Shown here: positions 23,201-31,400 of the stretch, one piece after another | Layout: every line of letters starts with the position of its first letter | How positions within the stretch are numbered: position 1 is the first letter of the stretch | Assembly (NCBI GenBank): GCA_905235855.1 | Contig: CAJONE010000013.1 | Span: 1-35,096, forward strand | From: an uncultured Bacteroidales bacterium | GTDB lineage: Bacteria; Bacteroidota; Bacteroidia; Bacteroidales; P3 | Reading direction: 5' to 3' | Length of the DNA: 35,096 nt | Translations under genes and position numbers: made by a program | Notes under the pieces: generated by a model | What the model was told of the DNA's origin: nothing | Databases searched by the model: none | Seen by the model: only the letters and a program-made list of their open reading frames with translations

Positions 23201-26200
23201 ATTGCCCCAGAGCGGTAACGGCTCTTCGGCCTGCCGCAGCGAGATTCCTACAGGCTACGACACATGGCCTGGCGGCAGCACAAACACCAGTTATGACTTT
23301 GGCATATCGGGCTCTGGCTACTCGTCCGACTGCAACGCACAGAGCACTATAGGCACCGGGTGGAACTACATTTGGTCAAACAACACCAACCGTGGCTATG
23401 AATATGCCGGAGGCGTGTACGGCTACCTTTACGAATCGGAGAATGTGGGCCATGACAACAGCTCGTCGGTCGACTCGTCCCACTATGTCGACATGTCTCA
23501 AATCTATCATCCTATGGAATCGTTTGCCAATCTGGTTGGCTGTCCGCTGAACGGCACTTGGTGCATCGAGGTCGTCGACGGTTGGAGCATCGATGATGGC
23601 AATATATTCAACTGGGAGTTGGGTTTGAATGAGGAGTTGTTGCCCGACAGTTGGACCTACTCGGTCGATGTCGACTCGGCTTGGACCTCATGTAACTGGA
23701 ATATGACCAAGTCCGGTGTCTATATGGAAATCACTCCGCCAGAGGATTTCGTCGGAACCACCACATGCGACTTGAACCTGCGTGATGAGTATGGCTGTGT
23801 GAGCCACTACCCCAATATTGTGACCGTTACTATGAATCCCACTGTCGGCAACACCGATGAGGTGACAGTATGCGACTCCTACACGTGGGCGCGTACCGGA
23901 CAGACCTATACCGTAGGCGACACTATCATCGACAATCAGCTGACCGACCACGGTTGCCCCGATCGCGACACGCTCATTCTTACACTCAACTACACCCATT
24001 ATGACACAACTGATGCGCAGGCCTGCCAGAGCTACACCTGGGCGGCTAACGGTCAGGTGTACACCGCAACGACCAACGTGACCGAGACCCTGTCGGGACA
24101 GGCTGTAGGTGGTTGCGACAGCATTGTCACTCTTAACCTTGAAATCCTGCCCGAGCTGACCGTCGAGAAAGACACAGCCGTTTGTCCCATAACATTCCCG
24201 TTTGACTGGTACGGATCGCATTTCACCGGCCCAGGTACACAGACGCAGAGCCTGCACACGGCTGGCGGGTGCGACAGCATAGTCACGCTTACAGTCACAC
24301 AGCTGTCTAAACCGATGGTTAACATCTACAATCCTGCCACCGCTAACGGATGCCCATTACCTGCCTCGCAGAATTATGTTGTCACCACCAACGTGACAGG
24401 CGGCACAGCCCCATATACCTACACATGGACTGGCGACTATACGGGCACTGAAAGCAGCGCCACCATTCCGGGCACCGGCACCTGTGGCGACTTCTCGGTC
24501 GAGGTCATTGTTACGGATGCCAACGGATGTATGGATACCAACAGCACCAGTTTCTCGGCCATAGACGTCGAGGCACCAACGTTCAACAACCCGATAACCA
24601 CCACGCCAGCCCTTTTGTCGGGCGGCAACTGTATCTATAAGGTTCCTGATGTGATAACCATGGTTCAACCGCAGGACAACTGCGCCATTGCGTCGCAAGT
24701 CCAGGATCCGCCAGCCAACTCTGACATAACGGGCGAGACCGATGTGATTGTCACTATTACCGACGCATGTGACAATGTGTCCACGCATACCGTTCACCTC
24801 ACGGTGCCAGCTACGGTCGAGGGCGAAATCGAACATACCGACGTGGCCTGCAACGGCGGCAACGACGGTATCGTGAATGTGTTTAACGTGACGGGTGGCA
24901 GCGGCAGCTACCACTACGCCTGGTCTGCCTCTGGCGGCGGCAGCAGCAGCGGCGGCTTGAACGACGTGGCTACCATAACGGGTTGCACGGCTGGTTTCTA
25001 TACTGTGGTTGTGTCTGATGCCAACGGATGCTCCGTGACACTCAACGACACTATCAATGAGTCGAGCGATATGGTGTTGACACTAACTCCCACTACGGTG
25101 CAGTGCTTTAATACTGCCACCGGCAGTGTGGCCATCACCGAGGTGACGGGCGGCACCACTCCGTATACTTTTAACTGGAGCAACGGAAGCAGCTCTTCGA
25201 CTGGAATCGACAATCTGATGCCCGGGCAATACTCGCTCACTGTAATCGATGCAGCAAACTGCCGAATCACTGTTTCAGCTACAGTAGACAACCGTCCGCA
25301 GCTTGTAGTATCGCCTGCCGGTAGTGTAAATACCCTTTGTTTCGGCACTTCCGATGGTTCGGCTTCGGCTTCAGCTGTTGGCGGTGTAGCACCCTACTCT
25401 TACGTGATGTCCGACACCGATACCAACACCACTGGCACATTCGGCTCACTGCCTGCCGGCAGCTATCAGGTGCAGGCAATTGATGCTATGGGTTGTAAGG
25501 ACACTACCACTGTCACCGTGCAGCAACCTGCCCTACTGCAGTTGCAGGAAACTATGTCGGCTCACAGCAACGTTGACTGTTTCGGCAATTCAACGGGCAG
25601 TGTGACTGTGGCTGCATCGGGTGGCACGCCCCAATACACCTATGAGCTTAACGGCGTTACGAACAACAGTGGAGTATTCTCCAACCAGTTGGCCGAGGGC
25701 ACCTACACTGTATATGTGCGCGATGCGAACAATTGCGAGGCACAAACCAACGTTACTATCACTCAACCGGCAATTCTTGAAATCAGCGCGACCCATGCTG
25801 ATTTGCGCTGCAAACAGGATGGTTCGGGATCAATAGACTTGAACGTATGGGGTGGAACCACGCCATACACCTACCAGTGGCGCTACAATAGTTCGAACTA
25901 TGCCACCTCGCAGGATTTGACAGGAATAATGGCCGGAGTATATGCTGTGACGGTTACCGATGCCAACGGATGCCCGCATGACACCACAATAACTGTCACC
26001 GAGCCGGAAGGAATGACACTCACCATGAGCCAGCCAGTTGCCATTTGTCTGCACGAGTCGGCCGATGTTTCAGCTTCGGTTCAGGATGGCACACCGCCTT
26101 ATCGTTTCTCGTGGAGCAACGGACACACAAACAACGGTGTCACCACCGACCAGCAGACTGTCACTCCCAACGCCACCACTACATATACTGTCAATGTGCT

Positions 26201-27185
26201 CGATGCTGCCGACTGTCCGATGTCCGATCAGGTCACCGTAACGGTCAACTATCCCACCACAGGCATCGACAATCAGCGTGCCTGCGACAGTTATGTATGG
26301 CCCACCAACGGTGCCGAATACACCGCCAGCACCAATAATCCGATGGTCAGCACCCTCACCAATATCTATGGCTGTGACAGTACGGCAATATTGCATCTGG
26401 TTATAGTATACAGTTCCGAGGGTATAGACGAACACACCGTATGCGACAACTTTAAATGGGAGCTCAACGGGCAGTTCTACACCGAGTCCACCAACGTGCC
26501 GACAGCTGTTTTGCCTGGTGCCAACAGCGTGGGATGCGACAGTACGGTGACACTAAACCTGACCGTCAACCATAGCGTGCGAGTGCAGGATACCGACTTT
26601 GTGATGTGTGAGAACGACAATCCTTACCGCTGGAACGGCTCCTACTACAGCACTGAGGGTACATACAGTGTCGTTTTGCGTACGGTACAGCATTGCGACT
26701 CGACGGTGATATTCAACCTCTATGTGAATGATACCAACCACGTCTACATTTACGACACCTGTATGGTGAAAGACCTGCCGTGGACGTGGGGTGGACGTAC
26801 GTATCAGACTCCCATTACCGACGATATATTCAACCTGACCAACCAGTTTGGGTGTGACTCGACCGTGCACTACAACCTTGAGGCTATATTCGACTGTTCG
26901 GAATTCCTTCAGTTCCCAAGCGTGGTGACTCCAAATGGCGACGGATTGAACGACATATTCCATATTGTTGGCCTTATAGAGGAGTCTTGCTACCCGCTCA
27001 ACAGGCTTACCATATACAACCGTTGGGGGGCAAAGGTCTATGAAGTCGAGAATATTGACGAGGAGAGCGACTTCTGGGATCCTCAGGCCGACCGCATACC
27101 TGCCGGCACCTACTACTATCGCTTCGACGGTGACGGTTTCAAGGGTCATGTTGAACGAAAAGGTGTGGTGGAAGTGGTTAAATAG
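20265..27185 (+). CDS. Giant type IX-secreted surface protein with P-domain-like insert, SprB repeats and CHU_C domain
   Basis: About 2306 residues. An in-frame GTG at 20226 and a TTG at 20322 are alternative starts; the TTG would give a compact signal peptide MKKSFKLFLAKPLFLLLLF. The order of modules, by nucleotide position, is: two related jelly-roll-like units of some 180 residues (about 20400-20960 and 21260-21780), each ending RxNTxxCI and each followed by a BIG2-like stretch; a putative-Ig module (about 22280-22520, ending WMTLNADGSFNGTPTAAGSG); a P-domain-like insert (about 22930-23650, FIGDIYIALTCPNGQ to WCIEVVDGWSIDDGNIFNWE); three cysteine modules (23870-24305); a PKD-like and a HYR-like module; five SprB repeats plus one divergent unit (24843-26255); four more cysteine modules; and CHU_C (about 26900-27185, FPSVVTPNGDGLNDIF, YNRWGAKVYEVEN). 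It is probably exported by T9SS and surface-attached, for adhesion or gliding. It has its own terminator. Confidence 0.9.
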   Translation: MESNSIHCRREIQSYNIWILKKSFKLFLAKPLFLLLLFVPCAVSAQSIGDCLWYTCGTGTSTSYNTPVNDYYKYSFVEMLFTANELSGDVGTIYKIGFQYGYTSAMTKKTNVTIYMKNVTVNQLTDGSGTAWITDGLTQVYSGSLNCSGNGTWNDFTLQTPFSYSGGNLLVVVDDNSGAYDGSSYVFRYTTTTANTVKYTQSDTYHYTLTGSNLVTSQTGSTGCNRANTRFCISPNCSTHRSGNFAFNPNTANYNYVVGSGDFAEPTLVNTLSPAGTVSYSSSNTDVATVSNSGAVTFTGFEGTVTITAKSVSDPYCNEYASYTINVNDGCPKIGTGTSTTGSAPIVTNYRYCYDQMIYTPEEIGSGGIISAIGFESVGSNTVARNIEIYMGETDVSTFTDGTVSQFINVNQLELVYSGTWNITEGWQMFPVDFLYDGLQNLVIAIKSAATSYNYSSFYYTSTNDYTVLYTYSDDAEPVLNNITSYGGYTSRMQSRPNTKICIDACTIRPTFEFDNTMAMCYQGANCPMLNLTNTSNGALHYTSSDESIATIDDEGTITTLERGETTITVRLDMDGDVCPAKASYVLQVVCPALIPSAESVSMCESGNVTLNASTPGGGTLQWYDAVDATLPIHTGATYDIVADHTTTYYVATYNDEFDCASSRVPAYVNVFDVTYESTTQNVSGYVGATMYGYPPSGSTVGTTYTASGMPGWMTLNADGSFNGTPTAAGSGSFTITATNGSCTKTITVNWTVEANTLSCCDPEAFYLFKDGDPLPVRMEADGFYYINVCKDEPATFRVQPLANCTGYSYSWRLAGSTGGFLTEQTGQSFTYTYDRAVGYNMTLTITKGNPNACNVTLPIRIRVAGVFQVATRPSFDLCKGEPFNIYVSSDGIGSVDVVRPNGGSGSVLGVPDTVWLPDGIPCNGSCFFRSCVTFTDFSAGATIRDENDVLYLLLNIEHSFIGDIYIALTCPNGQRSVILPQSGNGSSACRSEIPTGYDTWPGGSTNTSYDFGISGSGYSSDCNAQSTIGTGWNYIWSNNTNRGYEYAGGVYGYLYESENVGHDNSSSVDSSHYVDMSQIYHPMESFANLVGCPLNGTWCIEVVDGWSIDDGNIFNWELGLNEELLPDSWTYSVDVDSAWTSCNWNMTKSGVYMEITPPEDFVGTTTCDLNLRDEYGCVSHYPNIVTVTMNPTVGNTDEVTVCDSYTWARTGQTYTVGDTIIDNQLTDHGCPDRDTLILTLNYTHYDTTDAQACQSYTWAANGQVYTATTNVTETLSGQAVGGCDSIVTLNLEILPELTVEKDTAVCPITFPFDWYGSHFTGPGTQTQSLHTAGGCDSIVTLTVTQLSKPMVNIYNPATANGCPLPASQNYVVTTNVTGGTAPYTYTWTGDYTGTESSATIPGTGTCGDFSVEVIVTDANGCMDTNSTSFSAIDVEAPTFNNPITTTPALLSGGNCIYKVPDVITMVQPQDNCAIASQVQDPPANSDITGETDVIVTITDACDNVSTHTVHLTVPATVEGEIEHTDVACNGGNDGIVNVFNVTGGSGSYHYAWSASGGGSSSGGLNDVATITGCTAGFYTVVVSDANGCSVTLNDTINESSDMVLTLTPTTVQCFNTATGSVAITEVTGGTTPYTFNWSNGSSSSTGIDNLMPGQYSLTVIDAANCRITVSATVDNRPQLVVSPAGSVNTLCFGTSDGSASASAVGGVAPYSYVMSDTDTNTTGTFGSLPAGSYQVQAIDAMGCKDTTTVTVQQPALLQLQETMSAHSNVDCFGNSTGSVTVAASGGTPQYTYELNGVTNNSGVFSNQLAEGTYTVYVRDANNCEAQTNVTITQPAILEISATHADLRCKQDGSGSIDLNVWGGTTPYTYQWRYNSSNYATSQDLTGIMAGVYAVTVTDANGCPHDTTITVTEPEGMTLTMSQPVAICLHESADVSASVQDGTPPYRFSWSNGHTNNGVTTDQQTVTPNATTTYTVNVLDAADCPMSDQVTVTVNYPTTGIDNQRACDSYVWPTNGAEYTASTNNPMVSTLTNIYGCDSTAILHLVIVYSSEGIDEHTVCDNFKWELNGQFYTESTNVPTAVLPGANSVGCDSTVTLNLTVNHSVRVQDTDFVMCENDNPYRWNGSYYSTEGTYSVVLRTVQHCDSTVIFNLYVNDTNHVYIYDTCMVKDLPWTWGGRTYQTPITDDIFNLTNQFGCDSTVHYNLEAIFDCSEFLQFPSVVTPNGDGLNDIFHIVGLIEESCYPLNRLTIYNRWGAKVYEVENIDEESDFWDPQADRIPAGTYYYRFDGDGFKGHVERKGVVEVVK
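24843..26255 (+). repeat. SprB-type repeat array inside the first giant gene
   Basis: About six units of 75-80 residues, each opening with xxCxxxxxGS and containing GGTxPYTYxW and DANGC. Examples are VQCFNTATGSVAITEVTGGT, TLCFGTSDGSASASAVGGVA, NVDCFGNSTGSVTVAASGGT and DLRCKQDGSGSIDLNVWGGT. The last unit (VAICLHESADVSASVQDGTP) is more divergent. SprB repeats are the building blocks of the mobile gliding adhesin SprB in Flavobacterium. Confidence 0.85.
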
Positions 27186-27204
27186 TTCAATAGCAAACTT
27201 TTGT

Positions 27205-27263
27205 GCAAGTTGATGATAGAACTTGCCAAATAAAAATCCCCTGATAATTTAGGGGATTTTTTT
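27205..27263 (+). terminator. Tandem hairpins with T-run after the first giant gene
   Basis: The first hairpin pairs GCAAGTT (27205-27211) with AACTTGC (27220-27226). The second pairs AAATCCCCT (27234-27242) with AGGGGATTT (27251-27259), followed by T to 27263. The second is a standard intrinsic terminator; the first may reinforce it or protect the 3' end. The promoter of the next gene starts only 7 nt later. Confidence 0.88.
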
Positions 27264-27269
27264 ATTTCT

Positions 27270-27277
27270 TATATTTG
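27270..27277 (+). promoter_or_regulatory. -7 element for the short CHU_C gene
   Basis: TATATTTG matches TAnnTTTG exactly, 24 nt before the ATG at 27302 and directly after the terminator T-run, so terminator and promoter are packed back to back. Confidence 0.65.
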
Positions 27278-27301
27278 CATTCGTGTAATATTGCATATTG
27301 A

Positions 27302-28321
27302 ATGTCATTATGTGTTAATATTCAGTGGGTAAGGCGATGGCTGGCATTTTATGTTGTACTGGTATTCGCTTTCGTGGCCACGGCTAATGCTGATTCTGCA
27401 AATTGTAAGAGCGGCAATGAAGCTGTCGACACGGTGACGGTTTGTGGAGTGTTTACATGGCACGATTCCATATACACCGAAAGTGGCACATACTCCGATA
27501 CGCTCACCGCTTCCGACGGAACCGACAGCGTGGTGTGGCTTCAGCTTACGGTTCTTCCCGTCAGCTACGGAGTCGACAGTGTGACTGCTTGCGATTTGTA
27601 CGAGTGGCCTGCTAACGGCGTACTCTACCGTTTTTCCACCGACACCAGTGCCTTGCTGGTTGCCGCCAACGGTTGCGACAGTATTGTTACCCTACATCTT
27701 GAAATCAGCTATTCCGACACTGTATCCGACACTCTAATTCATGTGTGTGGCGACAGCTCCTACACTTGGTTTGCCAACGACAGCACGTATAGTGAGAGCG
27801 GCTCTTACGTTTGGCGGATTCCAAACTCGACAGGGTGCGATTCCGTTTGGATGTTGTCGCTCCACGTACATGATTCGAGCGACTATTATGTCTACGACAC
27901 CTGCCGCTACAACCAGTTGCCGTGGTCTTATGGCGAGCGCGTATATTACGAAAAGACTGAAGACGACGTTTTCAATTTGGTCGACAGTTACGGGTGCGAT
28001 TCCATAGTTCACTATTTCCTTCAGCCTATATGGGAGTGCGATGCTTTCCTTCAGTTCCCGAGCGTTGTGACCCCTAACGGCGATGGTGTGAACGACCGTT
28101 TTGTGATTTCCAACCTTATCGACGAGGGGTGCTATCCGCACAATCGGCTGACTATCTACAACCGCTGGGGTTTTATGCTCTATGACCGCAAGAACATCCA
28201 AAATGATGACGAGTTTTGGGATGCCGACGGCGTTCCAGCTGGTACCTATTTCTTCAGGTTCGAGGGCTACGGTTTCTCCGACAAGGCCGAACGGCATGGT
28301 TCGTTCGAGATTATCAAGTAG
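27302..28321 (+). CDS. Short type IX-secreted protein: four cysteine modules plus CHU_C domain
   Basis: A 339-residue protein. The signal peptide (RRWLAFYVVLVFAFVATANA) is followed by four modules of about 50 residues with paired cysteines: VTVCGVFTWHDSIYTESGTY, TACDLYEWPANGVLYRFSTD to NGCDSIVTLHLEI, HVCGDSSYTWFANDSTYSES to TGCDSVWMLSLHV, and DTCRYNQLPWSYGERVYYEK to YGCDSIVHYFL. The CHU_C export domain follows (FPSVVTPNGDGVNDRFVISN, TIYNRWGFMLYD, PAGTYFFRFEGYGF). In layout it is a miniature of the C-terminal ends of the two giants on either side, with the same final module. The first module lacks the usual GCDS end (it reads DGTDSVVWLQL). It is likely exported by T9SS and displayed on the surface. 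It has its own promoter at 27270; function unknown. Confidence 0.9.
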   Translation: MSLCVNIQWVRRWLAFYVVLVFAFVATANADSANCKSGNEAVDTVTVCGVFTWHDSIYTESGTYSDTLTASDGTDSVVWLQLTVLPVSYGVDSVTACDLYEWPANGVLYRFSTDTSALLVAANGCDSIVTLHLEISYSDTVSDTLIHVCGDSSYTWFANDSTYSESGSYVWRIPNSTGCDSVWMLSLHVHDSSDYYVYDTCRYNQLPWSYGERVYYEKTEDDVFNLVDSYGCDSIVHYFLQPIWECDAFLQFPSVVTPNGDGVNDRFVISNLIDEGCYPHNRLTIYNRWGFMLYDRKNIQNDDEFWDADGVPAGTYFFRFEGYGFSDKAERHGSFEIIK

Positions 28322-28406
28322 CTATTCCGTTCGCTTTTTCTAATGTCTGGTTTGGATGGCTGGATAATTTCCAGTTAATTGATAGTCAAATATCAGAATC
28401 TTTTTG

Positions 28407-28414
28407 TATTTTTG
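28407..28414 (+). promoter_or_regulatory. -7 element for the second giant gene
   Basis: TATTTTTG matches TAnnTTTG, 32 nt before the ATG at 28447. No terminator hairpin was seen between the 28321 stop and this element. Confidence 0.55.
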
Positions 28415-28446
28415 TAAACTGTTAAAGTCTACGAAAACAAAAGTCG

Positions 28447-31400
28447 ATGCTTCCATTCTCCAACCGGTTTGCTGTTATAGTCCCTTTTGCAGCCTTTCTT
28501 GCCATGTTTGGCACGTGCTTTGCACAGGATTTGCTTTCATGCAGAATGTATGCGGCAGGCTCAGGGCGGACTTCCGTCACACACGAAGCGCCTTTAAACA
28601 ACTTGTTTGGCTACAGCGTCACCGAGATGTTGTATGCGCCGTGGGAAATTGGCGCGCAGCCTGGAACAATCAGTCGAGTTGAGTTTTGTTATGCCCACAA
28701 TGTGGGAATGACGCAAAAAACAGACGTTGATATATATATGGCCAATGTGTCGCAGTCGGCATTCTCGAGTTCAATGGGTTGGATCACAAACGATTTATCC
28801 TTGGTATACAGCGGAACGCTTAACTGTAGCGGTGCCGGACAATGGAACACTTTGCAGCTCCATACGGACTTTTATTGGACGGGGGGCTGCTTGCTCCTTG
28901 TGGTCGACGACAATTCGGGACACTTCGATGGTGACAGTTATGTGTGGTATTGCACAGAGACAGAAGGCAACAGTGTGTTGCGCATAGCAAGCCACGAGAC
29001 AAACTACACGTTGAGTGGTTCGGGTGCCAATATGCTTGGCTACCATCAGGGTGTACTGTCCGCGTCGAGGCCCAATACACGCTTTTGCATCGACGAAAAA
29101 TGTACACGGCGCGCGGGTCAGTTTAATTTTAATGTTGACACTGTCGTGTATGTGGCTGGCTCTGGCGACTTCAACGAGCCGGCCATCGACACATCGTCTC
29201 TTTTCACAAGCCTTCAGCCATACACCGGCAGTGTGACCTATTATTCCAGCAACACGGCCATCGCTTCCGTCGACCCAATCACAGGCGAGGTGTCGCCTAC
29301 AGGCACATACGGTTTGGTAACAATATATGCCACAGCTGTTTTTGGCGACTATTGTCCGGCAACTGCAAGTTATGTCATTGATGTTACCGATGAGTGCAAG
29401 CAGGTTGGAAAAGGCTCTACCCTATCTGCCGCCGTTCCTCTTTCAACCGACAGCAGGTATTCATACAGCCAGATGATTTATATGCCGTCGGACATAGGGT
29501 GTGGCGGTAAAATAAACTCCATCGCATTCGAAAGCCAAGGAGAAAACAGTGTTGACAGGACAATTGAAATCTATATGGGCGAAACTGATGACATCTCGTT
29601 CGAGTTGGCTTCGGGTTCCGCTTTTGTCACTTCAGACAGTTTGCAGCTTGTCTATTTCGGTCCATGGAGTATCAGCGACGGTTGGCAGACGTTTGCCCTT
29701 CAGACTGCTTTCAACTATTCGGGTGTACATAATCTTCTGGTCGCTGTCAAAAGCGTCGCGTCCACCCATGCACCATCCGATTTTGCCTGTACGTCGATGA
29801 CCGAGTATCTTACAATATTCTGCCATTCCGACACCTACGAGCCCGATCCCTCTGCCATGTCGGTTTTCGTTGGCGAAGTATCCCGTCTACGTGGACGCCC
29901 CAACACCCGGATATGCATCGACTGTTGCAACGTTCGCCCCACATTCCAGTTCGACGGAACGCAAGCCTCATGCTATCCAGGTAGCGACTGTCCGATGCTC
30001 ACATTGGTCAATTCTTCGTCTGCGGTGGTGCAATATACGTCTTTGTACGACTCTATCGCTACTGTCGATGATGGTGGCATAACCGCCCTCGAACCTGGGC
30101 AGACAACCATAACCGCGATGATTGAGATGAGCGGCGACATCTGCTCGGCCAAGGCTTCATACCAGTTGCACGTGTTGTGTCCGCTCGCATTGCCGTCCGC
30201 TGCTGACGACACATTGTGTGCAGCCGGCATGGCCACTCTCTATGCTTCATCTGTCGACGGCGACGAGCTCTTGTGGTATGATGCCGAGGATGCCATGGAA
30301 CCCGTATACACGGGAAACGGCTACAATGTGGAAGTCGACGTTTCAACAACGTTCTATGTGGCTGCCTACAGTGCGGCATTCGACTGCCAAAGTCAGCGTT
30401 TGCCGGTTCATATCGGCGTGTTCAGCATCGACTATGAGCCTACAACGCAAAACATAACGGGTCATGTGAACGTTCCCATCTATGGCTATCCGCCAGCGGG
30501 TGGCACTGCCGCCACTGTATATACGGCATCAGGGTTGCCCGCGTGGATTACGTTGAACGCCGACGGCTCATTTTCTGGAACACCTACGGCGGCAGGTTCA
30601 GGGTCGTTTACCGTAACCGCCACCAGTGGCGATTGTGCGAAAGTCGTCACAATAGAGTGGAGTGTCGACGACAACCCCTTGGATTGTTGCAGTCCCGATG
30701 CGTTTTATCTGTATCATGGAAGCGAGCCGTTGCCCATTCGTGTCGCTGCCGATGGTTTTTGTTATGTGGATGTCTGCAAAGGTGTGTCTGATACAATGAA
30801 AGTAGTGCCCCTTGCCGACGGTTGCACCGGCTACTCCTACAGTTGGCGTTTAACTTCCGCTACGGGCAACTTGCTCGATGTCCAGACTTCCGATCAATTC
30901 ATCTATATGTATCCTCTTTCCGAGGGGTATGATATTACTTTAACCATAAACAAGGAGGTACCGGACGCTTGCTCGCTCGATATCCCCATTCGGGTGCGTG
31001 TGTCTGGCGTTTTCAATATTGCGATTGAACCGGTCGGCACTCACCTTTGTCAAGGTCAGGCGTTAACTGTGTCGGTCTCGACAGAGGAGCATAGGGCTGA
31101 AGGTTGGGGCTACTTGGTCTCCTACGATACGGTCTGGTCCGATTGTGGCTGGCCAACCACCTACGCAGATGGAATTTTGCATATAACTCCGCCTATAGGT
31201 TTTGTGGGTAATGCTGTCCACAATCTATATATCCGCGACGAAAACGGATGCATTGTGACTTATGGCAATTTTCTCGATGTCTCAATATACCCAACTGTTG
31301 GCAACATCGACACCGTGACCGACCAGTGCGACTCTTACACATGGTCTCGTACCGGACAAAACTATGTTGAAAGCGGAACCTATATCAGCAATATACTCAC

